A stretch of 18,455 bases of DNA from Abditibacteriales bacterium (lineage in GTDB: Bacteria > Armatimonadota > Abditibacteriia > Abditibacteriales > JANWYM01), in NCBI GenBank assembly GCA_025055355.1, contig JANWYM010000023.1, positions 1 to 18,455 of the forward strand, in the 5' to 3' direction. The translations under genes and the position numbers were made by a program. Below the pieces are notes generated by a model. That model saw only the letters and a program-made list of their open reading frames with translations, was not told the origin of the DNA and did not search any database. Positions within the stretch are counted from its first letter, which is position 1, and each line of letters begins with the position of its first letter. Below, piece after piece: positions 1 to 6,647 of the stretch.

Positions 1-864
1 GCTTAAGGCGTTCGTCAAAAACTGCACCGGGTCCTCGTTCCAGCGCACGATGTCAATTTTCTCGCCGCTGAGTTCATCCACCACCGCTTGCACCCGCATC
101 CCGCGCTGTCCCACGCACGCCCCCACTGGGTCAACGTTCGGGTCGCGGGAGTGAACGGCAATCTTCGTCCGCTGCCCCGCCTCGCGGGCGACGGACTTAA
201 TCTCCACGATACCCTCGCGGATTTCGGGCACTTCCAACTCAAACAATCGCCGCACCAGCCCCGGGTGCGTGCGCGACACAATCACCTGCGGCGCCTTAGA
301 GGTTTTGCGCACCTCGAGCACGTAGACTTTCAGGCGATCGCCAAAGCGATAGACCTCGCCCGGCACCTGCTCACTGGGCGGCAGCAGGGCTTCCACGCGC
401 CCCAGATTGATGAACACATTCCGCCGCTCCTTGCGTTGCACGTCGCCCGTTACCAGTTCCGACTCGCGCCCGACGAACTCCTGAAACACCGACTCGCGTT
501 CAGCTTCGCGGATGCGCTGGAGCACCACCTGCTTCGCCGTCTGCGCCGCAATCCGTCCGAAGTCCGTCGGCGTGACCTCCACCTCCAGCGTCTCCCCCAG
601 ATTGATGTGCGGCTTCACCGCCTGCGCGTCGCGCCAACTGATTTCGGTGTGAGGATTGGTGGAGCGCTCCACCACCTGTTTCTGGGCATACACGCGGAAC
701 TCGCCGGTCTTCTCATCCAACTGCACGCGAACGTTGCCCCCCGCGCCATATCGCTTCTTGTAGGCGGACAGCAGCGCTTGCTGGATGGTGTCCACCAGCG
801 TGTGCAGGGGAATGTCTTTCTCCCGCTCGATTTGCTTCAAAACCTCAAACAGATTCGGGTTCAC
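1..864 (-). CDS. nusA: Transcription termination/antitermination factor NusA (partial, 3' end beyond window)
   Basis: NusA binds RNA polymerase and nascent RNA and controls pausing, intrinsic termination and antitermination. The 288 codons visible read from a GTG at 864 to the window edge without a stop. The N-terminus (MNPNLFEVLKQIEREKDIPL) and the run GAVVAYKKRYG-like 'SAYKKRYGAGGNVRV' are the RNAP-binding NTD (about residues 1-125). An S1 domain follows (about 135-200), then the first KH domain, with its GxxG loop in GACVGQRGMRVQAVVDEL near residue 250. KH2 and any C-terminal repeats lie outside the window. GTG is chosen because GGTGAGG lies just upstream and the family N-terminus begins exactly there. 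No rimP precedes it: the upstream gene is divergent, so nusA looks like the first gene of its transcript, behind a structured leader. Identification is very secure; only the length is unknown. Confidence 0.96.
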   Translation of the reverse strand, partial: MNPNLFEVLKQIEREKDIPLHTLVDTIQQALLSAYKKRYGAGGNVRVQLDEKTGEFRVYAQKQVVERSTNPHTEISWRDAQAVKPHINLGETLEVEVTPTDFGRIAAQTAKQVVLQRIREAERESVFQEFVGRESELVTGDVQRKERRNVFINLGRVEALLPPSEQVPGEVYRFGDRLKVYVLEVRKTSKAPQVIVSRTHPGLVRRLFELEVPEIREGIVEIKSVAREAGQRTKIAVHSRDPNVDPVGACVGQRGMRVQAVVDELSGEKIDIVRWNEDPVQFLTNALS

Positions 865-932
865 GTGCCTCACCTTCTCCCAGCTGCCGGGTGCTTCAAT
901 CGCCTCGCCCCTCGGGGATGTCCAAAGCATCC

Positions 933-1001
933 GTCCCGACAAAAAGAAAAGTGGGCATCACCCCACTTCTCCCATGCCGAGGTCTCCCGACACGTCGGGA
1001 C
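933..1001 (-). promoter_or_regulatory. Structured 5' leader of nusA, candidate attenuator
   Basis: Read on the minus strand, the leader has a 5' segment GTCCCGAC (1001-994). It can pair locally with TCGGGA (990-985), or over all 8 bp with GTCGGGAC (940-933) located after the terminator U-tract. These two pairings exclude each other. A further 5-bp alternative, GGCAT (978-974) with ATGCC (958-954), would invade the terminator stem. nusA operons in other bacteria are known to be autoregulated by termination in the leader. A similar switch here is inference from the competing helices. Confidence 0.5.
941..968 (-). terminator. Intrinsic-terminator-like hairpin in the nusA leader
   Basis: On the minus strand, AAGTGGG (968-962 side) and CCCACTT (955-949) form a 7-bp stem with a 6-nt loop. 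It is followed at once by TTCTTTTT (948-941). It sits about 77 nt upstream of the nusA GTG and downstream of the candidate promoter, so it would act on nusA transcription itself rather than end another gene. Confidence 0.6.
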
Positions 1002-1038
1002 GCACCTGCTGTGTTTTACTCTTGGGCAGCCAGAGGTT

Positions 1039-1067
1039 AGTTTATCATAGAACTGACGAAAAGGCAA
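1039..1067 (-). promoter_or_regulatory. Candidate sigma70-type promoter for nusA
   Basis: On the minus strand there is TTGCCT (1067-1062), a 17-bp spacer and TAAACT (1044-1039). The same -10 word TAAACT with 17-bp spacing occurs in front of the gene at 8676, which gives mutual support. The predicted start would place the whole hairpin leader in the transcript. Matches to consensus are moderate. Confidence 0.45.
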
Positions 1068-1131
1068 GGCTGCGGGGAAAAGGAAATAGTCCCGCGCCGA
1101 CGAATTTCTGAACGCAGAGGTGAACGCACGC

Positions 1132-1518
1132 ATGTCAGCACTCAAACCCAACCAGTCTGCCGGCGACGACAGCCCCAAGGTCCGCAGCCACCTCGCCAAC
1201 GAACGTACCTTCTTGGCGTGGCTGCGGACGGGCGTCGGTATGATGGCGTTTGGCTTTCTGGTCGCCCGCCTGCGATTCGAGGTGGATCACCCCAGTGCCA
1301 CCGCAGCAAAAGAGGTATCGAAAGCCGAGTGGGTCGGCGGCACCTTCACCGCCCTGGGCATCGCGGCTGTGATTTTCTCCACCTACCGCTACTTCGTCGT
1401 GCGCGAGCAAATTCGCAGCGACACCTACACGCCCGCCGGCGCCTACCTCGCCCTCCTGGGCGTCCTTGTCATCCTGTTGGGGCTGGGCATCATTGCGTTT
1501 ATTGCGGGGATTATTTGA
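1132..1518 (+). CDS. DUF202 (YidH-type) small membrane protein
   Basis: A 128-aa protein with the conserved DUF202 opening LANERTFLAWLRTGVGMMAF, in which a charged NERTxLAWxRT motif enters the first membrane segment. Three hydrophobic helices lie near residues 29-46, 66-88 and 104-126. The biochemical role of the family is not established; members are small inner-membrane proteins. ATG 1132 is preferred because AGAGG (1116-1120) lies 11 nt upstream. An in-frame GTG at 1120 overlaps that site and would add only four residues. The next gene begins 13 nt after the stop, so the two are probably co-transcribed. It diverges from nusA, and no clear promoter on this strand could be assigned. Confidence 0.85.
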   Translation: MSALKPNQSAGDDSPKVRSHLANERTFLAWLRTGVGMMAFGFLVARLRFEVDHPSATAAKEVSKAEWVGGTFTALGIAAVIFSTYRYFVVREQIRSDTYTPAGAYLALLGVLVILLGLGIIAFIAGII

Positions 1519-1531
1519 GAGGAGGGGAGAA

Positions 1532-2449
1532 TTGACCCGGAGGAGCGAGACACCGTCCCGTGCCGCCGTCCTGCGCCGCAGCGATGCGCTGTTTGGGATG
1601 CTGCTGAATCTGCCCGCCATCTTGCTTATCCTCGCCCTGATTGCCTTTCCCGTGCTGTATTCGCTGTGGGTCAGTCTGCTGCGCTACAACCTGCGGCGAC
1701 CCAACGACGTGCATTTCGTCGGGCTGGGGAATTACCGCGAGATTCTGACTGACCCGATGTTCTGGCACGCGCTGCAGGTGACGCTTTACTTCGCCGCCGG
1801 GTGCGTCATCGGCACGCTCATGATCGCGTTGGCGATTGCACTGCTGTTCAACGAGACGTTCAAAGGGCGGGCGTTGGCGCGGGCGCTGTTGCTGGTGCCA
1901 TGGGCGATGCCGGGGGTGGTGAACGGGCTGCTGTGGCGGGGGATGTTCGGCAAATATGGCGGTGTGAACGCGCTGCTGGCGTTGTTCGGCGCCGACCCGC
2001 ATCAGAGCTGGCTGCTTCAGCCGACGCAGGCGTTAAACGCTGCGATCGTCGCGCAGGTCTGGAAAGACGTTCCCTTCGCTGCTATAATTTTCCTTGCCGC
2101 GCTGCAAGCAATTCCGCGTGACCAGTGCCAAGCGGCGCGGGTGGACGGCGCAGGTTGGTGGGCGCGGTTGCGCTACATCACGCTGCCGTGGCTGCTGCAC
2201 CCGATACTGATCGTGGTGATTTGGGAGACGATGAACGGCTTCCGCGCCTTCGACTTGATCTTCGCGCTGACGGGCGGCGGACCGGGGCGAGCCACCCACG
2301 TCATCGCATGGCAGACTTACACGGAAGCGTTTCGCTTTCTCAACTTCGGCGCGGCGAACGCCTACTCGTATCTCATCGCGCTGATGACGATGACGCTCTC
2401 GGTGGTTTACATTCGCTTGCTGTATCGAAGAGGACAGATACAAGGATAG
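1532..2449 (+). CDS. Carbohydrate ABC transporter permease, MalF/UgpA type
   Basis: An inner-membrane permease subunit of a binding-protein-dependent sugar importer. Of its 305 residues, the first helix is LLNLPAILLILALIAFPVLY. Several more helices follow, and the cytoplasmic EAA loop reads QAARVDGAGWWARLRYITLP, the coupling site for the ATPase. The first EAA glutamate is replaced by Gln (CQAARVDGA instead of the usual EAAxxDGA). The late motif FDLIFALTGGGPGRATHV is typical of the MalF side of the heterodimer. The TTG start at 1532 has a strong GGAGG (1521-1525) at good spacing; an upstream in-frame start would sit inside the DUF202 gene. No substrate-binding protein, MalG-type partner or MalK ATPase (with a TOBE domain) lies nearby, so partners must be elsewhere. 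The substrate cannot be read from the sequence. Confidence 0.9.
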   Translation: MTRRSETPSRAAVLRRSDALFGMLLNLPAILLILALIAFPVLYSLWVSLLRYNLRRPNDVHFVGLGNYREILTDPMFWHALQVTLYFAAGCVIGTLMIALAIALLFNETFKGRALARALLLVPWAMPGVVNGLLWRGMFGKYGGVNALLALFGADPHQSWLLQPTQALNAAIVAQVWKDVPFAAIIFLAALQAIPRDQCQAARVDGAGWWARLRYITLPWLLHPILIVVIWETMNGFRAFDLIFALTGGGPGRATHVIAWQTYTEAFRFLNFGAANAYSYLIALMTMTLSVVYIRLLYRRGQIQG

Positions 2450-2450
2450 T

Positions 2451-2497
2451 TCATTGGTTGATGAGTTCATGGGGTTGATGGACTCATGAACCAGTGA
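2451..2497. repeat. 20-bp-arm imperfect palindrome between permease and adaptor genes
   Basis: Arms 2451-2470 and 2478-2497 pair with a 7-nt loop (GGGGTTG), one true mismatch and about two G:T positions. The 3' arm ends just before the GGGAGG ribosome binding site of the next gene. It uses the words GGTTGATG and TTCATGGG, which also occur in the palindrome at 5161-5230, suggesting the same repeat family. It has no U-tract on the + strand, so a terminator role is unlikely. Confidence 0.75.
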
Positions 2498-2511
2498 GCG
2501 GGAGGTTGGGG

Positions 2512-4332
2512 ATGGCGCGGGCGCGCCTTTTTGTTTTTCTGATAGTGCTGGCGACAGGTGTAGGCGCGTTGGGCATGTGGAAGGCGCGGCAGCGTCACGC
2601 GGTCGAGGTGGTGACGGTGCGGCGGGCGGCGTTGACAGCGACGCTGTCGGCGACGGGGTTTGTGGAGGCGACGGAGGTGACCATCACAGCGAAGGTCACC
2701 GGGCGCATCGCGGCAATTCTGGTGGACGAGGGCAGCACGGTGCGGCGCGGGCAGCCGCTCATTCGGCTGGACACGCCCGACCTCGCGGCGCATCTCCAAG
2801 TCGCGCGGGGCGGGCAAGCGGCGGCTCAGGCGCAGGAGCGAGTGGCGGCGGACATAGTGAACCTCACCGCCGCGCAGGTGCCGACGCAAGTGACGCAAGC
2901 GCACGCCGCGCTGGCGGCAGCGCAGGCGCAACTGGAGAAGTTGCAGCGCGGCGCGCGCCCCGAAGAAATTCAGGAGGCGCGGGCGGCAGCGCAACAGGCG
3001 AGCGCGGGACTGGCAGCGGCGCAGGTGCAGTTGGCGCGGGCGCAGGTCGCCCTTGAACAGCAGAAGGCGTTGAGCGAGGCGCAGTTGCAGCAAGCGCTCG
3101 CTGCGCTGGCGGCAGCGCGGGCGCGAGAAGAGATGGTGCTGCAAGGAGCACGCCCCCAGGAGATCGCTCAAGCACAAGCCCGCCTGCGGGACGCGCAAGC
3201 GCGGTGCGATGGGGCGGCGCGCGAGTGGGAGCGGATGAAGCAACTGTTCGCTGAGGGCGCGATTCCCAAGCAGCAACTCGACCAAGCCGAAACCGCTCTG
3301 GAAACAGCCAAAGCAGCGGAGGCAGCGGCGCGGGAGGACTTGGACTTGATCCGTGCCGGAGCGCGCGAGGAGGAAAAGAGAATGGCGCGGGCAGACGTGG
3401 AAGCCGCCGAAGCCCAATTGCGCGAGGCGCGGGCGGCAGCGGAGCAAGTCAGATTGCGGCAGCACGAGGTCGAAGCCGCGCAGGCGCAAGTCGCCGAAGC
3501 CGAAGCCGCCTTGCAAACCGCCGAAGCGAAGGTGAAATTAGTCGAAGCAGGCGCGCGACCGGAAGACATCGAAGCCGCACGCGCCCAGGCGCGGCAGGCG
3601 ATGGGGGCGTTGCAGGAGGCGCGCGCCGCCCTCAAGCAAATCGCCCTGCGCCGCCGCGAACTCACCGCCGCCCAAGCGCACACACGGCAAGCCACCGCCC
3701 GCCTGCAAGCCGCCGCCGCTGACTATAAAGAAAGCCTGATCGTTTCGCCGATTGACGGCGTGGTGGCACGCAAGTTAGCAGACGTCGGCGAACTGGTCAC
3801 GCCCATGACACCGCTGTTTCCCGGCTCGGAACTGCTGAAATTGGTGGACACAAACAGACGGTGGGTCGTCGCGGAAGTGGACGCGGAGGATCTGGCCAAG
3901 GTCTTCGTCGGTCAAAACGTCACCGTCACCACCGAAGCCCATCCCTACCGCGCTTTCAAGGGACGGGTGCGCGAAATCGGTGCGATGGCTGAGCCCAAAC
4001 CCGGCGGGCGCACCCGCGCCAAAATCGTCCGCGTCCAAATTGATCTGCTCGACCCCGCCCCCGAACTCAAGCCCGGTCTGGAGGTGGACGTCAAAGCGCA
4101 CGCGACGCTGGACGATAACGCTCTGCTCGTTCCTAACGATGCCATCATCATCAATGGCGGCAAAAGTCAGGTGTTCGTTGTCGTCAACGACCGTGTGCGA
4201 CTCCGCGAAGTGCAATTGGGCAAGCGCAACCCAACCCGCACGGAGATTATCAAGGGATTAAGCGAAGGCGACAGAGTGGTGGTGAAGGGCAAAGAAGGGT
4301 TGCGGGATGGTATGGCGGTGGAAGTAAAGTAA
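2512..4332 (+). CDS. HlyD/MacA-type periplasmic adaptor with extra-long coiled coil
   Basis: The membrane-fusion (adaptor) subunit of a tripartite exporter, anchored in the inner membrane and reaching across the periplasm. Order in the 606 residues: N-terminal membrane anchor (about 4-23); first lipoyl half with TAKVTGRIAAILVDEGSTVRR; an alanine/glutamine/glutamate-rich coiled coil of roughly 300 residues; the second lipoyl half (IVSPIDGVVARKLADVGELV); a beta-barrel; and a membrane-proximal domain (LLVPNDAIIINGGKSQVFVV). Typical adaptors are 350-450 aa; the excess is the coiled coil. That coiled coil contains four copies of a GAR(P/E)xE motif starting at nt 2950, 3145, 3358 and 3550, i.e. 64-71 residue repeats. 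ATG 2512 is chosen over an in-frame GTG at 2494 because GGGAGG (2500-2505) fits only the ATG. The next gene is a MacB/LolD-type ATPase, so a MacAB-like exporter is likely, but no permease gene is adjacent. Confidence 0.92.
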   Translation: MARARLFVFLIVLATGVGALGMWKARQRHAVEVVTVRRAALTATLSATGFVEATEVTITAKVTGRIAAILVDEGSTVRRGQPLIRLDTPDLAAHLQVARGGQAAAQAQERVAADIVNLTAAQVPTQVTQAHAALAAAQAQLEKLQRGARPEEIQEARAAAQQASAGLAAAQVQLARAQVALEQQKALSEAQLQQALAALAAARAREEMVLQGARPQEIAQAQARLRDAQARCDGAAREWERMKQLFAEGAIPKQQLDQAETALETAKAAEAAAREDLDLIRAGAREEEKRMARADVEAAEAQLREARAAAEQVRLRQHEVEAAQAQVAEAEAALQTAEAKVKLVEAGARPEDIEAARAQARQAMGALQEARAALKQIALRRRELTAAQAHTRQATARLQAAAADYKESLIVSPIDGVVARKLADVGELVTPMTPLFPGSELLKLVDTNRRWVVAEVDAEDLAKVFVGQNVTVTTEAHPYRAFKGRVREIGAMAEPKPGGRTRAKIVRVQIDLLDPAPELKPGLEVDVKAHATLDDNALLVPNDAIIINGGKSQVFVVVNDRVRLREVQLGKRNPTRTEIIKGLSEGDRVVVKGKEGLRDGMAVEVK

Positions 4333-4340
4333 TTGCGGTG

Positions 4341-4428
4341 GACTGTTCACGGACTTCACGGATGACACGGATCAACAGAACGGAGAGAAGAACGTCATCC
4401 GTGTCATCCGTGGAGTCCGTGAACAGTC
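4341..4428. repeat. Long palindrome, 32-bp arms with one mismatch
   Basis: Arms 4341-4372 and 4397-4428 match at 31 of 32 positions around a 24-nt loop. Each arm is itself built from a repeated word (CACGGA(T)...GACACGGAT). It fills the gap between the adaptor stop and the ATPase start and ends 10 nt before the ATG, where a normal ribosome binding site is missing. Words such as ATCCGTGTCATCCGTG are, from general experience, dispersed repeats in several bacterial phyla; that link is recollection. There is no U-tract, so this is probably a repeat element rather than a terminator, though it could affect translation. Confidence 0.9.
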
Positions 4429-4438
4429 TATCTTTTGA

Positions 4439-5155
4439 ATGTCTGAGGACGGAAAGTCACTGGTGCACTTGGATCACGTCGCCAAAGCCTACACCATGGG
4501 CGAGGTGGTGGTTCACGCTTTGCGCGACGTCACCCTGGATATTCACGCGGGGGAGTTCGTCGTGCTGCTCGGCCCCAGCGGGTCGGGGAAGACGACGCTG
4601 CTGAACATCGTGGGCGGGTTGGACACGCCCACCAGCGGGCGCGTGCTGGTGCGCGGGCAGGACATAGCGACGTTCAACGAAACGCAACTGACGACCTACC
4701 GCCGTCAGATGGTGGGGTTCATCTTTCAGTTCTTCAACCTCATTCCCACCTTGACGGCGCAGGAGAACGTCGAACTCGTCGCGGAACTCGTCGGCAAGCG
4801 CGAGCAAGCGCGGAGGCGGTTGGAGCAAGTCGGGTTGGGCGAGCGCGCCCATCACTTCCCCAGCGAACTCAGCGGTGGCGAGCAGCAGCGCGTCGCCATC
4901 GCCCGCGCCTTGGCGAAGGAGCCGGAGTTGATCTTGGGTGACGAGCCGACGGGCAATCTGGACTATGAGACCTCGCTGCGCGTCCTGCGCGCCCTGCGCG
5001 ACATCAACCGCCAGCAGCATAAGACGATGCTGATCGTCACGCACAACAGCGCCCTCGCTCAGATGGCGGACACCATCATCCGCCTGCGCAGCGGGCGCGT
5101 GGTCGAAGTCAAGCGGAACGACAACCCGCTGGAGCCAGAGGAACTGCAATGGTAA
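4439..5155 (+). CDS. ABC transporter ATPase, MacB/LolD/FtsE type
   Basis: A cytoplasmic ATPase of 238 aa, the usual size for a stand-alone LolD/MacB-N subunit. It has Walker A GPSGSGKT (45-52), Q-loop Q97 in the typical IFQFFNLIPTLTAQENVE, signature LSGGEQQ (144-150), Walker B LILGDEPTGNLD (164-175, with Gly where the family usually has Ala) and switch His202 (IVTHN). It lacks the C-terminal TOBE region of sugar importers, so it does not belong to the upstream sugar permease. Following the adaptor gene, it should energise an FtsX-like permease for lipoprotein, peptide or drug export, but the next gene is hisS. The ATG at 4439 fits the family N-terminus, yet no Shine-Dalgarno is visible because a 32-bp-arm palindrome ends 10 nt upstream. 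Confidence 0.93.
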   Translation: MSEDGKSLVHLDHVAKAYTMGEVVVHALRDVTLDIHAGEFVVLLGPSGSGKTTLLNIVGGLDTPTSGRVLVRGQDIATFNETQLTTYRRQMVGFIFQFFNLIPTLTAQENVELVAELVGKREQARRRLEQVGLGERAHHFPSELSGGEQQRVAIARALAKEPELILGDEPTGNLDYETSLRVLRALRDINRQQHKTMLIVTHNSALAQMADTIIRLRSGRVVEVKRNDNPLEPEELQW

Positions 5156-5160
5156 CGGCC

Positions 5161-5230
5161 TGGTCAATGGTTCATGGGTCAGGGGCATGCCTCATCAACC
5201 ATCAGCCATATCACCATCAACCATTGACCA
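5161..5230. repeat. Palindrome with internal direct words upstream of hisS
   Basis: Arms 5161-5177 and 5214-5230 match at 16 of 17 positions (TGGTCAATGGTT[C/G]ATGG) around a 36-nt loop. The loop holds GGCATGCC and direct copies of CATCAACCAT (5193-5202 and 5215-5224). The words overlap those of the palindrome at 2451-2497. It ends 27 nt before the hisS start. No terminator U-run is present. Confidence 0.8.
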
Positions 5231-5257
5231 TTTCGCCATTAACCATTGGGGAGAGAG

Positions 5258-6520
5258 ATGCGCTACCAAGCCCCGCGCGGCACGCATGACGTGCTGCCGA
5301 GCGAAGTGCCAAATTGGCGATTCGTGGAGGAGACGTTCCGCGAACTTTGCGCCCGCTACGGGTATCAGGAAATCCGCACGCCAGTTTTCGAGGTGACGGA
5401 ACTGTTCGCGCGCACGTCGGGCGAGTCGTCAGACATCGTGACGAAGCAGATGTATACCTTTCGGGTGGGCGACGAAAGTTTGACGCTGCGCCCCGAAGGT
5501 ACCGCGCCCACGATTCGCGCCTACCTCGAACACGCCCTGCACGCGCAGGGACCGGTGTGCAAACTGTTTTATATCTGTCCCATCTTCCGTCACGAAGCGC
5601 CGCAGGCGGGGCGGTATCGCCAGCACCATCAGGTCGGCATCGAATGTCTCGGCGCGGCGGACGCGGCGGCGGACGCGGAGGTCATCGCCTTAGGACATGA
5701 CTACCTGCGCGCCCTCGGCATCACGGGCGAGGTGCTGCACCTCAACAGCGTCGGCTGCCCGCAGTGTCGTCCGACGTATCGGCAAGCCCTGCGCGACTTT
5801 CTTCAACCGCTGCTGCCGCGCTTGTGTGACGACTGCCAACGGCGATACGCCGTGAACCCGCTGCGCGTGCTGGACTGCAAGAGCACAACCTGCAAAGCAC
5901 TCGTGGCTGACGCGCCGCGCGGGCTGGACTATTTGTGCGCAGAGTGCGCCGCGCACTTTGCGCAGGTGCGCCGCTGGCTTGACACGCTGGGCATCGGCTA
6001 CGAACTCGACCCGCGCCTGGTGCGCGGACTGGACTACTACACGCGCACCGCGTTTGAATTCATGCACGACGGTTTGGGGGCGCAAAGCACCGTCATCGGG
6101 GGCGGGCGCTACGACGGACTGATTGAACAGTGCGGCGGCAAGCCCACACCGGGCGTCGGCTTCGGCAGCGGCATCGAACGCGCGTTGCTCATCCGCGCGG
6201 CGCTGCAGGCAGCTCTGCCCGCTGCACCGGCGCGCAAAGTCTTCGTGGCAACGCAGGGCGACGCGGCGCGGGCAGCGAGCATCCCGCTGCTCTACGAACT
6301 GCGACGCGCCAAGGTGCCCGCCGAAACGGATTACCTCGGGCGCAGCCTTAAAGCCCAGATGCGCGAAGCCCACCGCCAGGGCGCGCGCTTCGCGCTCATT
6401 TTAGGCGACGACGAACTCGCCCACAACGTCGTCACCCTGCGCGATCTGCAGACCCATGAACAAAGGGTGGTCCCGAGAGAGCAAGTTGTTTCTGAACTCC
6501 AACGTTTAACCGCCGTCTAA
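5258..6520 (+). CDS. hisS: Histidyl-tRNA synthetase
   Basis: A class II synthetase that charges tRNA-His with histidine using ATP in the cytoplasm. Its 420 aa match the normal bacterial length. Seen in order: the N-terminal APRGTHDVLPSE (5-16); motif 2 region FRHEAPQAGRYRQHHQVGIE (110-129); the histidine-binding RGLDYYTRTAFEF (256-268); motif 3 GVGFGSGIERALL (299-311); and the C-terminal anticodon-binding domain. An insertion carries eight cysteines in paired spacing (C167/C170, C190/C193, C207/C212, C227/C230), which suggests a metal site. ATG 5258 is used because GGGGAG lies just upstream; an in-frame TTG at 5246 would sit on that site. It may be co-transcribed with the exporter genes (102-bp gap with a palindrome), though the functions are unrelated. 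Confidence 0.97.
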   Translation: MRYQAPRGTHDVLPSEVPNWRFVEETFRELCARYGYQEIRTPVFEVTELFARTSGESSDIVTKQMYTFRVGDESLTLRPEGTAPTIRAYLEHALHAQGPVCKLFYICPIFRHEAPQAGRYRQHHQVGIECLGAADAAADAEVIALGHDYLRALGITGEVLHLNSVGCPQCRPTYRQALRDFLQPLLPRLCDDCQRRYAVNPLRVLDCKSTTCKALVADAPRGLDYLCAECAAHFAQVRRWLDTLGIGYELDPRLVRGLDYYTRTAFEFMHDGLGAQSTVIGGGRYDGLIEQCGGKPTPGVGFGSGIERALLIRAALQAALPAAPARKVFVATQGDAARAASIPLLYELRRAKVPAETDYLGRSLKAQMREAHRQGARFALILGDDELAHNVVTLRDLQTHEQRVVPREQVVSELQRLTAV

Positions 6521-6534
6521 AAGGGTAAAGCGTA

Positions 6535-6633
6535 TTGAGTGTCTCAAGGTAGCGCAGGGATCCTCCCTGCAAAACCATGCTGACCGAGCCCGCCCTGGGC
6601 GAAGCGGAGGCATGTCGGCGCTACGAGGCTCAA
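6535..6633. repeat. Imperfect palindromic element downstream of hisS
   Basis: Outer words TTGAG (6535-6539) and CTCAA (6629-6633), and GTAGCGC (6549-6555) with GCGCTAC (6618-6624), are inverted. Inside, GCAGGGA-TCC-TCCCTGC (6554-6570) is a perfect 7-bp hairpin. There is no U-run after the hairpin, so a terminator is doubtful. The word pair GCAGGG/CCCTGC recurs in the ccmE-ccmF hairpin. It fills most of the gap between hisS and the next small gene. Confidence 0.55.
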
Positions 6634-6647
6634 GTGGGTGAGTCGCT

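Noticed and set aside
1020..1048. Rightward promoter for the DUF202 gene (TTGGGC and TATCAT)
   Set aside because: Spacing is only 15 bp and the -35 is poor; it could not be supported.
88..1050. Long open frame on the + strand (320 codons)
   Set aside because: It is antisense to nusA, whose protein on the minus strand is unmistakable; the frame is His/Arg/Leu rich with no domain and arises from GC-rich codon use.
2467..3516. Long open frame on the minus strand (349 codons)
   Set aside because: It is antisense to the repetitive adaptor gene; its composition (Arg, Leu, His, Cys) is that of a shadow of GC-rich coiled-coil codons.
4439..5155. ATPase partner of the upstream sugar permease
   Set aside because: The protein ends right after the nucleotide-binding domain with no TOBE domain, and its motifs are of the MacB/LolD type used with FtsX-like permeases.
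5161..5230. Terminator between the ATPase gene and hisS
   Set aside because: The palindrome has a long loop and no U-run after the 3' arm on either strand.
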